A stretch of 19,453 bases of DNA from assembly GCA_036745875.1 (NCBI GenBank), contig DAIOFH010000074.1:1-19453 (forward strand), in the 5' to 3' direction. Shown here in pieces: positions 7,850 to 14,383 of this stretch. Positions within the stretch are counted from its first letter, which is position 1; each line of letters opens with the position of its first letter. The DNA comes from DAIOFH01 sp036745875. GTDB lineage: Bacteria; Planctomycetota; SZUA-567. The notes beneath the pieces were generated by a model that did not search any database, had not been told where the DNA came from, and worked only from the letters and a program-made list of their open reading frames with translations. A program made the translations under genes and the position numbers.

Positions 7850-8386
7850 ATGCAATTAATATACTCCGAAGAGCAAATAGCATCCCGCGTGGCCGAACTT
7901 GGCAACATGATTCGCGAGGACTATAAGAAACTCCTGCAGCCTGGTGAACGGCTTGTCGCCATCGGCGTTCTGAACGGCGCATTCATTTTTATGGCCGACC
8001 TGATTCGAGCTGTCGGCGATCTGCCGGTCGAGGTGGATTTTGTCAGGCTGTCCAGTTACCAGGACAGGGTTTCCTCTTCTTCTGAGGTGGTCATGACCAA
8101 AAACCTGGAAAAGGAAATCGCCGGTCGCCATGTCCTCATCGTCGAAGACATCGCCGACTGCGGCCTGACCCTGGACTGGCTGGTCGAATTCCTCAAGAAA
8201 CGCAGCCCCGCTTCCATTAAAGTTGCGGTGGCGGTGGACAAACAGGCGCGGCGCGCGAACGCCATTACCCTCGACTATATCGGCTTCAGCATGCACGACG
8301 GCTTCCTTGTCGGTTATGGCTTGGATTATGCCGAAAAGTACCGCAACCTGGGGGCCATATACGAAGCCGACGTCAACGTAGACTAA
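7850..8386 (+). CDS. hpt: Hypoxanthine (guanine) phosphoribosyltransferase
   Basis: A purine salvage enzyme that joins hypoxanthine or guanine to PRPP to give IMP or GMP in the cytosol. The 178-residue product has the type I PRTase layout: LVAIGVLNGAFIFMADLIR at 35-53 (PPi-binding loop), VDFVRLSSY (flexible loop region), and the PRPP-binding motif HVLIVEDIADCGLTLDWL with the acidic Glu-Asp pair, then the VDK segment (AVAVDK) that recognises the purine. Length is typical. The start ATG has a GAGG-type ribosome binding site six bases upstream. The AlkD-like gene starts four bases after its stop, so the two are probably co-transcribed. Confidence 0.94.
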   Translation: MQLIYSEEQIASRVAELGNMIREDYKKLLQPGERLVAIGVLNGAFIFMADLIRAVGDLPVEVDFVRLSSYQDRVSSSSEVVMTKNLEKEIAGRHVLIVEDIADCGLTLDWLVEFLKKRSPASIKVAVAVDKQARRANAITLDYIGFSMHDGFLVGYGLDYAEKYRNLGAIYEADVNVD

Positions 8387-8390
8387 TGAG

Positions 8391-9101
8391 ATGAAGAAAC
8401 TCCTCAAGCAATTCAAGACTGAACTGCACCAGGTTGCCGATCCCGGACTGATCGAGAGCGGCGAACGCTTCTTCAAGGAAGAGGTGCGACTGCTTGGCAT
8501 CAAGGTCCCCGTAGTGAAGAGGATGGCGGATAACTACCATGCCAAAATCAAACCCTACGGCAAGGCGGCGGTATTCGCCTTGTGCGAGGAGTTGTTCAAA
8601 TCCGGATATGTTGAGGAAACATGGGCTGCGTGCGAATGGGCCTATGCGGAGCGGGAAGGGTACGCGGAGAGCGATTTCGACATATTCGCCGTATGGCTGG
8701 AAAAGTACGTCGACAACTGGGGTACCTGCGATACCTTGTGCAACCACAGTATTGGTGACCTCTTGGAACAGTACCCTGAGCTGTCCAAAAAAACACTCGC
8801 CTGGACCAAATCCCCGAACCGTTGAGTCCGCCGCGGCGCGGCAGTCAGTTACATTGTTCCCGCCCGCAAGGGGATGTTCCTCGACGTGGTCTTCGCCACC
8901 GCGGAGGCGCTGCTGATGGATAAGGACGATTTGGTGCAAAAGGGGTATGGCTGGGCGCTCAAGGCCGCAAGCGAGGCGCACCGGGACGAAGTCTACGATT
9001 TTGTGACCGCCCGCCACACCACCATGCCGCGAACAGCCTTCCGCTATGCATTGGAAAAAATGCCCACAGACATGCGCAAGCAGGCAATGGAACTGCGTTG
9101 A
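8391..9101 (+). pseudogene. AlkD-like DNA alkylation repair protein, interrupted by in-frame TGA
   Basis: HEAT-repeat DNA glycosylases of the AlkD/AlkC superfamily remove alkylated bases from DNA. The frame from ATG 8391 gives 144 residues ending in WTKSPNR, then TGA at 8823-8825. The same frame continues without shift as VRRGAAVSYIVPARKGMFLD and runs to a second TGA at 9099-9101, which would make 236 residues, the normal family length. The family consensus around this point is SxNRWVRRAAAVS, so the TGA sits exactly on the conserved tryptophan codon (TGG to TGA, one base). Both halves look unmutated otherwise. It is either a very young pseudogene, a read-through gene, or a sequence error. Without read-through the first ORF (8391-8825) makes a truncated protein; an internal ATG at 8874 could start the second part. 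It follows hpt by four bases. Confidence 0.8.
8823..8825 (+). other. Premature in-frame TGA at a conserved tryptophan codon
   Basis: The codon is followed by G (CGT TGA GTC). TGA also serves as the ordinary stop of the trmO-like gene, the HD-GYP gene and the end of this gene, and tryptophan is written TGG throughout, so the genome does not appear to reassign UGA. A GC-only hairpin (GCCGC-GGC-GCGGC, 8830-8842) begins five bases after it. Confidence 0.75.
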
Positions 9102-9122
9102 CGCGTTGGGACGTCAGCGTAC

Positions 9123-9578
9123 TTACACGTATGGCAGCACATCGTTTATCAGAGTCGCCAGGTCCGGTGGGTAAGTAGTTTCATCCAGAGCGCGCGTTTC
9201 CTGATGGCCAAGCCAACAGGCATCCTCAATCGTCTCCTTCTCCACCTCCGTCAATCCTTCGCGCGACAAAACCGGTCGCTCGACCATCTTCAGGATAAAA
9301 TACCTGTCGTCGCTGTAGACACGTTCACCGGTAGACAGCGGCAGTTCATAAAGGCGCGTCACAGGGATCGGCGTCAGGTCGTCGGCGACGATGCCGGTCT
9401 CTTCCAACAGTTCGCGTTTGGCCGCGGTGAGATCGTCCTCCCCATCCTCAACCGCACCGCCGGGGAGCGCCCAATAGATGCTGCCGGCGAACGGTCCGCT
9501 TTTCTGATGGAAATGGAATACGAGATAATTGTTGTCGGCGTCAAAGACAAGGATTCGTGCGGCAGGTCTGGTGCGCAT
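9123..9578 (-). CDS. Nudix hydrolase
   Basis: A 151-residue protein with a complete Nudix box, GX5EX7REUXEEXGU: Gly41, Glu47, then REL-LEETGI at 55-63. The glutamates bind the divalent metal that hydrolyses a nucleoside diphosphate linked to another group. Substrate cannot be read from the sequence; the family includes 8-oxo-dGTP and nucleotide-sugar hydrolases. The preceding YWALPGG is the usual strand into the box. It starts four bases after the SUI1-like gene on the minus strand, has no strong ribosome binding site of its own, and is probably translationally coupled as the last gene of a proB operon. It is convergent with the AlkD-like gene (21-base gap, no clear terminator). Confidence 0.92.
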   Translation of the reverse strand: MRTRPAARILVFDADNNYLVFHFHQKSGPFAGSIYWALPGGAVEDGEDDLTAAKRELLEETGIVADDLTPIPVTRLYELPLSTGERVYSDDRYFILKMVERPVLSREGLTEVEKETIEDACWLGHQETRALDETTYPPDLATLINDVLPYV

Positions 9579-9582
9579 GATT

Positions 9583-9906
9583 TTATTTCACTCTCCAACC
9601 GAGGTCCTGAAGGCGTGTCGACACGGCTTCGCGATGGTCGCCCTGGATTTCGATACTGTCCTCGCTGTCGCTTCCACCCGATCCGCAGGCGTTTTTCAGC
9701 GATTTCGTCAAAGCCTTGCGGTCGACCGTCGACAGCACAAACCCGGTGAGGGCAGTGACGATTTTCCCTTTGGCGCGTTTTTCCACTACGATCTTGACAT
9801 GCTGTTTTTCGGCGGGAAGCGATTCCGTTTCCTTCGCCGCTTTTTTTGCGCCGACAGGCTCAAACGACCAGCCGTTGCCGGAGAGGATCTTCCTTTTCGC
9901 GCACAT
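9583..9906 (-). CDS. yciH: YciH/SUI1 (eIF1-like) translation factor family protein
   Basis: A 107-residue homologue of eukaryotic eIF1. The SUI1 domain covers about 36-107: QHVKIVVEKRAKGKIVTALTG, the Lys-rich KALTKSLKNACGSGGS segment with the family's conserved CG-x-GG turn, then SIEIQGDHREAVSTRLQDLGW at the end. E. coli YciH has been linked to inhibition of initiation at non-canonical start sites under stress; that role is only inferred here. The first 35 residues are a basic, less conserved tail. It lies 47 bases after proB and four bases before the Nudix gene on the same strand, so an operon is likely. Confidence 0.9.
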   Translation of the reverse strand: MCAKRKILSGNGWSFEPVGAKKAAKETESLPAEKQHVKIVVEKRAKGKIVTALTGFVLSTVDRKALTKSLKNACGSGGSDSEDSIEIQGDHREAVSTRLQDLGWRVK

Positions 9907-9953
9907 AATAAAGAGCCTTTTTTAACACAGAGAAGGTTCTGGAAAACATAACC

Positions 9954-11084
9954 TTACTGTCCGGTAACGATCAGGTTGTCTCGGTGAATTGCCGTGTCAT
10001 CGCATTCATGGCCGAGCAATGCCGAGAGTTCGCAGGATTTTCTTCCCAGGATCATCCGTAGTTCAAGGGAAGTGAAGTTGCTGAGACCGCGGGCGAATTC
10101 ATGTCCCGACAGATCCATCACCGCCACGGTGTCGCCTTCGAGAAATTCGCCGCGCACTTCCCGGATCCCGATGGGAAGAAGGCTTTTCTTCTTCTCAACA
10201 ATGGCCTTTTTCGCTCCATCGTCTACGACAACCGTGCCGTCAGGACCACGGCCATAGGCGATCCATTGCCGGTAACTCGAAGCACGTTTCCCCGGAGGGG
10301 TGAAAATGGTGCCGACTTCCTTCCCCTCGACGGCATCGACAAGGATATTCGTGCGCTTGCCGTCAGCTACGAGAAGCGGGATATTAGCCATGCCCGCCGC
10401 CCGCGCGGCATTGAGCTTCGAAGTCATGCCTCCGGTGCCTACCCCCGATTCTGAAGCTCCCACCATGCTGAAAACCGAGTCGTCCACTTCCTTTACCAGA
10501 GGTATGAGTTTGGCTCCAGGTTGGGAAGGCGGCCGGTCAAACAAACCCGCAACATCGGAAAGCAAGATGACCGCGTCGGCGTCGACAAGCTGCGCAGCCG
10601 ATACGGCAAGAGAGTCATTGTCGCCCATTTTAAGCCGCAGTTCCTCGACCGCAACCGCGTCATTTTCGTTGACAATGGGGAGAACTCCCTGCTTGAGAAG
10701 AGTCATAAGCGTATTTCTGGCATGCAGAAAACGACGCCTATCATGGAGGTTGTCGCGGGTAAGAAGGATTTGTGCGACATTAACATTGTAGTATTTGAAT
10801 AATTGCCGGTAAAGTTGCATCAAGGCGACTTGACCAACAGCCGCTGCCGCTTGTATCAGCGGCAACTCGACGGGTCGTGCCGGGAGGCCGAGGCCGGAGA
10901 TGCCTGCTGCGACAGCGCCCGAACTGACCAGGACGATCTTTTTGCCCTGCTCATGCAGCGTAGCGATTTGACCCACCAGCCTTGATATGAAGGCGGTATC
11001 GAGGCCTCCTTTTATGGAGGCAAGAAGGCTGGACCCGACTTTGATGATCAACGTGTCGGCTGTGGATATTGCATTGCGTGGCAT
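9954..11084 (-). CDS. proB: Glutamate 5-kinase with C-terminal PUA domain
   Basis: Catalyses the first step of proline synthesis, phosphorylating L-glutamate to glutamyl-5-phosphate; normally feedback-inhibited by proline. The 376-residue protein has an amino-acid kinase domain (about 10-260) with IIKVGSS at 13-19, VLVSSGAVAAG at 51-61, VNENDAVA at 138-145, GDNDSLA at 154-160 and GTGGMTSKLNAA at 217-228 (ATP and substrate contacts), followed by a PUA domain at about 283-357. Length and domain order are standard. No proA lies next to it in the window; instead it leads a likely operon with the SUI1-like and Nudix genes. A promoter and an operator-like dyad lie just upstream. Confidence 0.96.
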   Translation of the reverse strand: MPRNAISTADTLIIKVGSSLLASIKGGLDTAFISRLVGQIATLHEQGKKIVLVSSGAVAAGISGLGLPARPVELPLIQAAAAVGQVALMQLYRQLFKYYNVNVAQILLTRDNLHDRRRFLHARNTLMTLLKQGVLPIVNENDAVAVEELRLKMGDNDSLAVSAAQLVDADAVILLSDVAGLFDRPPSQPGAKLIPLVKEVDDSVFSMVGASESGVGTGGMTSKLNAARAAGMANIPLLVADGKRTNILVDAVEGKEVGTIFTPPGKRASSYRQWIAYGRGPDGTVVVDDGAKKAIVEKKKSLLPIGIREVRGEFLEGDTVAVMDLSGHEFARGLSNFTSLELRMILGRKSCELSALLGHECDDTAIHRDNLIVTGQ

Positions 11085-11115
11085 AATTGTCCCATTTTCT
11101 TTTATGCATTGCGGG

Positions 11116-11139
11116 TTATTTCCAAGCGCTCTGAAATAA
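11116..11139. promoter_or_regulatory. 24-bp dyad overlapping the predicted proB transcription start
   Basis: TTATTTC and GAAATAA are exact inverted copies flanking a central AGCGCT, itself a palindrome, with two unmatched bases on each side. The element covers the predicted proB start of transcription (about 11137) and lies 32 bases before the proB ATG, the usual place for a repressor. I do not recognise the regulator. Confidence 0.5.
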
Positions 11140-11143
11140 ACGA

Positions 11144-11170
11144 ATTGTACCTCGCACTTAGATTTACCAA
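11144..11170 (-). promoter_or_regulatory. Candidate promoter of the proB operon
   Basis: On the minus strand, TTGGTA (11170-11165) and TACAAT (11149-11144, five of six bases of the -10 consensus) are separated by 15 bases, slightly short. The predicted start falls inside the dyad at 11116-11139. Confidence 0.4.
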
Positions 11171-11283
11171 AATGATTATTCAGTGTGCCACTGTGGAGTC
11201 AAGGGCAAGGACGGATTTTTTTTGCGTCTTGCATAAATGTGTGTGATTTACTATTATTCAAATAGTCTAGTTTTATGGTCTAA

Positions 11284-11321
11284 AGCATTTCGAGAAAGTT
11301 GATAATCTTTTTCGAAATGCT
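11284..11321. repeat. Long inverted repeat upstream of the HD-GYP gene
   Basis: AGCATTTCGA at 11284-11293 is exactly complementary to 11312-11321; after one G-T position the pairing resumes for four more bases, giving 15-base arms around an 8-base loop (TTGATAAT). No T-run follows on either strand, so it is not a terminator. It lies 36 bases before the HD-GYP start and could be an operator, a leader hairpin or a copy of a dispersed repeat. Confidence 0.6.
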
Positions 11322-11356
11322 CTAATCTGACTATTATATAACTTTGGGAAGAAAAG

Positions 11357-12490
11357 ATGCCAAACGCTGGTACGGTTTTAATTGTAGAAGACTCGGCGAT
11401 AATCCGACGACTTATTCGCGACCAGGTTAAAAAGCTCGGTTACGAGGCGCTTGAAGCGGAGAATGGGGCGGAAGCCCTTGAGTCAATGCGCAAGGAGTTG
11501 CCGGACTGCGTCATTCTCGACTTGATGATGCCCGTCATGAGCGGCCCTGAACTGCTGGAAATCATGCAGGACGATCCGGAGCTGAAAAATGTCCCGGTCA
11601 TCGTCGTGACCGCGCTGTCCGACATGGACAAGATAGTCTACTGTATCGAACACGGCGCGGCCGATTATATGCAAAAACCCTTCCGCGCCCAGGTGCTGCG
11701 GGCAAGGCTTGCTTCCTGCATCGACAGGAAAAAATCCCATGACCGGGAGATGGCCCTCCAAAAGCAGCTCGAAGACCACAACGCCGTCCTTGAAGAGCGG
11801 GTCAAGAGTCAGGTCAAGCAGATTACGGCGGCACAGCTGAGCACGATTTTCGCGATGTGCAAACTGGCTGAATCCCGCGATTTCGACACCGGCGAACATC
11901 TCGAGCGCGTCGCCCGGTTCTCGGTCGCCCTTGGGGAAAAATTGCTGGAAAACCCCAATCCTGACGAGGTTGCCCCCAATGCAGAGTTCATTGAAAACAT
12001 CCGTATCGCTGCGCCCTTGCATGACATCGGCAAGGTGGCAATTTCGGACCTGATCCTGCAAAAGCCGGGCAAGCTGACCACGGAAGAGTTCGATGTCATG
12101 AAAACCCATACCACTGTCGGGTATGATCTCCTGGCCGATGTCAATAATCTCCACCCGGGCAATAACTTCATCAAGATGGGCATGTCGGTTGCGCTTTCCC
12201 ATCACGAATGCTGGGATGGCGCCGGGTATCCGAACGGCATCAGCGGCTACGACATCCCGCTTTCGGCTCGTATTATGTCCATTGCCGACGTATACGACGC
12301 CCTTAGCCATCAACGATGCTACAAGCCAGCCATGAGCCACGAGGAAAGCATCAAGATCATCGCGGAAGGTGCAGGCAAAAATTTCGATCCGTATTTGGTG
12401 GAACTGTTCCTGGACATGGAGGATCAGCTTATCTCCATCACCCGCGAGTTGGACGGCCCGCCTGTGGCGCAAGAACTTGTCGGTGCGTGA
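11357..12490 (+). CDS. Response regulator with HD-GYP cyclic di-GMP phosphodiesterase domain
   Basis: A 377-residue cytoplasmic regulator. The receiver domain (about 6-120) has the acidic pair Glu11-Asp12, the phosphorylation site Asp55 in CVILDLMMPVMSG, Thr85 and Lys107 (QKPF). A coiled-coil linker (about 128-160) leads to an HD-GYP domain with HDIGK at 222-226, His251, HHECWDGAGYPNG at 282-294 and ARIMSIADVYDAL at 304-316, so the metal ligands and the GYP motif are intact and hydrolysis of cyclic di-GMP is expected. No partner kinase is adjacent; the nearest, the GHKL kinase, is convergent and of a type that usually pairs with LytTR regulators. GGAAG lies at the right distance before the ATG. 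A terminator follows at 12521. Confidence 0.95.
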   Translation: MPNAGTVLIVEDSAIIRRLIRDQVKKLGYEALEAENGAEALESMRKELPDCVILDLMMPVMSGPELLEIMQDDPELKNVPVIVVTALSDMDKIVYCIEHGAADYMQKPFRAQVLRARLASCIDRKKSHDREMALQKQLEDHNAVLEERVKSQVKQITAAQLSTIFAMCKLAESRDFDTGEHLERVARFSVALGEKLLENPNPDEVAPNAEFIENIRIAAPLHDIGKVAISDLILQKPGKLTTEEFDVMKTHTTVGYDLLADVNNLHPGNNFIKMGMSVALSHHECWDGAGYPNGISGYDIPLSARIMSIADVYDALSHQRCYKPAMSHEESIKIIAEGAGKNFDPYLVELFLDMEDQLISITRELDGPPVAQELVGA

Positions 12491-12520
12491 ACATCGGAAT
12501 GACTATAAGATACAAATTCA

Positions 12521-12551
12521 CCCTTTCCTACTGGAGGAAAGGGGGTTTTAT
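12521..12551 (+). terminator. Probable terminator of the HD-GYP gene
   Basis: A 9-bp stem (CCCTTTCCT with AGGAAAGGG, loop ACTGG) is followed after two G residues by TTTTATT. The T-run is short, so termination strength is uncertain. It lies in the 93-base gap between two convergent genes. Confidence 0.65.
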
Positions 12552-12583
12552 TGGCATTCGTTCCCCAGGACTTCGGAACGTCA

Positions 12584-13909
12584 CTAGAGCTCATCCGATG
12601 GCATGGCAAGCTGCCTGTCTTCGCCTTTTCCGGTCTCCGATTCCAGACAAAGAATCGCGACCAGCTTGAATTCGTTCTCACTGACTTCCGTGGTAAGATT
12701 GCCTGAATGTTTTTCACACAGCATCCGCATGCTTTCAAGACCGATGCCCTCCCCCTGCCTTACATGGCCGGGGGAAAAATTATTGATCACCTTTATTACC
12801 AGACTTTCGTTCACCAAAGTGCCTTTGATGGTGATCCAACCTTCCGTTCCCAGGGGTATCGCGGCCTTGACGCTGTTTTCCAAGGCGTTCCCTATCAGCA
12901 TCGCAATTTCCGCGTCGCTAAACGGCAATGTCTCGGGTATACTTAACTTGGCTTCACACTTGACATCTTTTTCCGTCGCTATGGAAAAATAAAACGAGAT
13001 GACGGCATTTATGGTCGGGTTGGCGCTGAAAACCACTATCTCCGTGTCGTTCTCGAAGGTCGTAGCCAGATTTTTCGCCATGTCGACAATCTTTCCCGTA
13101 TCGCCGTTCCGCGCAGCCAGCGCCAGGCTACCCATGACATGCCGGAGATCGTGCCGCAAAGTCCGTATGCGCGTTTCCTTTTTGCCAAGCTCCTCCATGT
13201 AGAAGCGATAATAGGGAATCATGTTCTGCGACGACTCCACCACGCGGCTCAGGAAATGGTTGAAGCGCTTTTGCGTCGTCATGAAATACAGGATCCAATA
13301 GAACGACAGCGTGTTCGCGATAAAAAATACCCCCAGTATCACGGTATGGTTGCCGGGACTTGACATGGTAAGCTGTGAGACCGTCATTGAAAGGATATAG
13401 AGGACGGACGGCACCAGAAGTGTTATGTACCATTTGCTTTTGCCGATTTCGTTGAGGATGAGCCGGAACGGTTTTCTAGCGGCAAAATAGAGGACAGGCA
13501 GGAACAATAGCAGGCAGATTAGTTCCACCAGCCGGTTTACCAGGAAACCGTAGGATAGGCCGGGATCGGCCAACACCATCCTGCACAGGCTTATCGCAAC
13601 GATTTGGCAAAGGTTGCCAAAAATTCCCACCGAAAGGACGCCGAAAATCAACTGGCGATAGTTTCCTTCAAAAACCAGTTTGCTGAACATCAACGAAATA
13701 AATAGAATAACAATAAACGAACCGAGGAAGGCGCCGTAGCTAGTGCCGATGCTGTACTTGAAAAAGGGCTGGGCGGTAGTGAAACAGATTATAATGATGC
13801 CAAGGATCACCCCCAGCAAGTTGTTTTTTCGTAATTTGTAGTACACTGCAAGATGGCAGCTGCGCATAACCACCAGAAGCACATTGCCAATGATATAGTC
13901 TGATGACAT
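12584..13909 (-). CDS. AgrC-like GHKL sensor histidine kinase (orphan)
   Basis: A membrane kinase of 441 residues. The ATG at 13909 has AAGG seven bases upstream; the ATG 24 bases further upstream (13933) has none. Residues 1-215 form six or seven hydrophobic helices with no large extracytoplasmic domain. A coiled segment then carries the phospho-acceptor box TLRHDLRHVMGSL (His253), followed by the GHKL ATPase: N box MLIGNALENSVKAA (Asn341) and G box GEGIGLESMRMLCEKHSG (386-403). This layout matches AgrC/ComD/VirS-type kinases that sense peptides or membrane-delivered signals and pair with LytTR regulators. No LytTR gene and no peptide precursor lie in the window, so partner and signal are unknown. 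Confidence 0.88.
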   Translation of the reverse strand: MSSDYIIGNVLLVVMRSCHLAVYYKLRKNNLLGVILGIIIICFTTAQPFFKYSIGTSYGAFLGSFIVILFISLMFSKLVFEGNYRQLIFGVLSVGIFGNLCQIVAISLCRMVLADPGLSYGFLVNRLVELICLLLFLPVLYFAARKPFRLILNEIGKSKWYITLLVPSVLYILSMTVSQLTMSSPGNHTVILGVFFIANTLSFYWILYFMTTQKRFNHFLSRVVESSQNMIPYYRFYMEELGKKETRIRTLRHDLRHVMGSLALAARNGDTGKIVDMAKNLATTFENDTEIVVFSANPTINAVISFYFSIATEKDVKCEAKLSIPETLPFSDAEIAMLIGNALENSVKAAIPLGTEGWITIKGTLVNESLVIKVINNFSPGHVRQGEGIGLESMRMLCEKHSGNLTTEVSENEFKLVAILCLESETGKGEDRQLAMPSDEL

Positions 13910-13955
13910 CTTGTCGCCTTGATAATGGTACATGCACGAAAATTCTGTTCTTTAT

Positions 13956-13961
13956 ATTATA
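13956..13961 (-). promoter_or_regulatory. Candidate -10 box of the kinase gene
   Basis: A perfect TATAAT on the minus strand, 47 bases before the kinase start codon. No good -35 box lies at 16-18 bases (ATACCA at 17), which would fit a promoter that needs an activator bound at the dyad further upstream. Confidence 0.4.
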
Positions 13962-13994
13962 GATTTCAACGCGCATGCTGGTATCTGAAAACTG

Positions 13995-14048
13995 GATCAC
14001 AATCTCGAAAGGACAACGTTTAATTCGCCTTTCGTAATAATTGTGATC
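13995..14048. repeat. Compound inverted repeat upstream of the kinase gene
   Basis: GATCACAAT (13995-14003) is exactly complementary to ATTGTGATC (14040-14048), and nested inside, CGAAAGG (14006-14012) is exactly complementary to CCTTTCG (14028-14034), with a 15-base centre. It would form an interrupted 16-bp hairpin or be two binding sites for a dimeric regulator. It lies upstream of the predicted kinase transcription start, so an operator role is more likely than a leader hairpin. Confidence 0.6.
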
Positions 14049-14053
14049 TTTAC

Positions 14054-14076
14054 AACATCAAACAACTATTGATGTT
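14054..14076. repeat. Perfect 8-bp inverted repeat
   Basis: AACATCAA and TTGATGTT are exact inverted copies with a seven-base centre, six bases from the compound repeat. No T-run follows. Confidence 0.5.
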
Positions 14077-14330
14077 ACCACCAAGACGATTTCACGGCAA
14101 GATAACTTTTACTCATAAAATTGAGATAAATGAGTGGCTTGTATTTTGTCAATACCTATATTCCTCAATTAAAACTATTTGCCTCTGTACAAAATTAAGC
14201 AAGTGAATAAATGTTTTTTTGCGTAGTCATTTGTTCCTGCGTACTTGGATAAAGAAAGGCGGCGAAAAAGGTGGGGGGTTGACAATGAGGCAAGCGTTTT
14301 TGCCAAGTCCCAATGCAGTCATGCCTGTAC

Positions 14331-14336
14331 TATAAT
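14331..14336 (+). promoter_or_regulatory. Candidate -10 box of the GntP permease gene
   Basis: A perfect TATAAT would start transcription near 14343, leaving a leader of about 40 bases. No matching -35 box lies 16-18 bases upstream; the perfect TTGACA at 14279-14284 is 46 bases away and cannot pair with it. Confidence 0.4.
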
Positions 14337-14383
14337 TATTGGTACTCTCTGACAGCGGGGGCGTTCTCACAAAGGAGAATGTC

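Larger units (their letters stand above)
13910..14383. other. Divergent intergenic region between kinase and gntP genes
   Basis: A 474-base AT-rich spacer with no credible gene. It holds the kinase -10 box (TATAAT on the minus strand, 13956-13961), the gntP -10 box (TATAAT, 14331-14336) and three successive inverted repeats: 13995-14048, 14054-14076 and a weaker ACTCAT/ATGAGT pair at 14111-14135. Such clustering suggests regulated divergent promoters. Confidence 0.5.

Noticed and set aside
8823..8825. Genome-wide reassignment of TGA to tryptophan
   Set aside because: TGA is the normal stop of several genes here and tryptophan is encoded by TGG in all of them.
11205..11232. GCAAG-GACG / CGTC-TTGC hairpin as a terminator
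   Set aside because: The T-run lies in the loop rather than after the stem, and the stem contains a bulge.
11483..12472. A 329-codon minus-strand open frame inside the HD-GYP gene
   Set aside because: Shadow of a gene with complete REC and HD-GYP motifs; rich in His/Asp/Arg as expected of an antisense frame.
14289..14304. Sigma-54 promoter (GGCAA ... TTGCC) before the GntP gene
   Set aside because: The GG and GC elements are 11 bases apart instead of 10, and the bases form a simple inverted repeat.
14279..14336. TTGACA at 14279 and TATAAT at 14331 as one promoter
   Set aside because: They are 46 bases apart, far beyond the 15-19 bases allowed.
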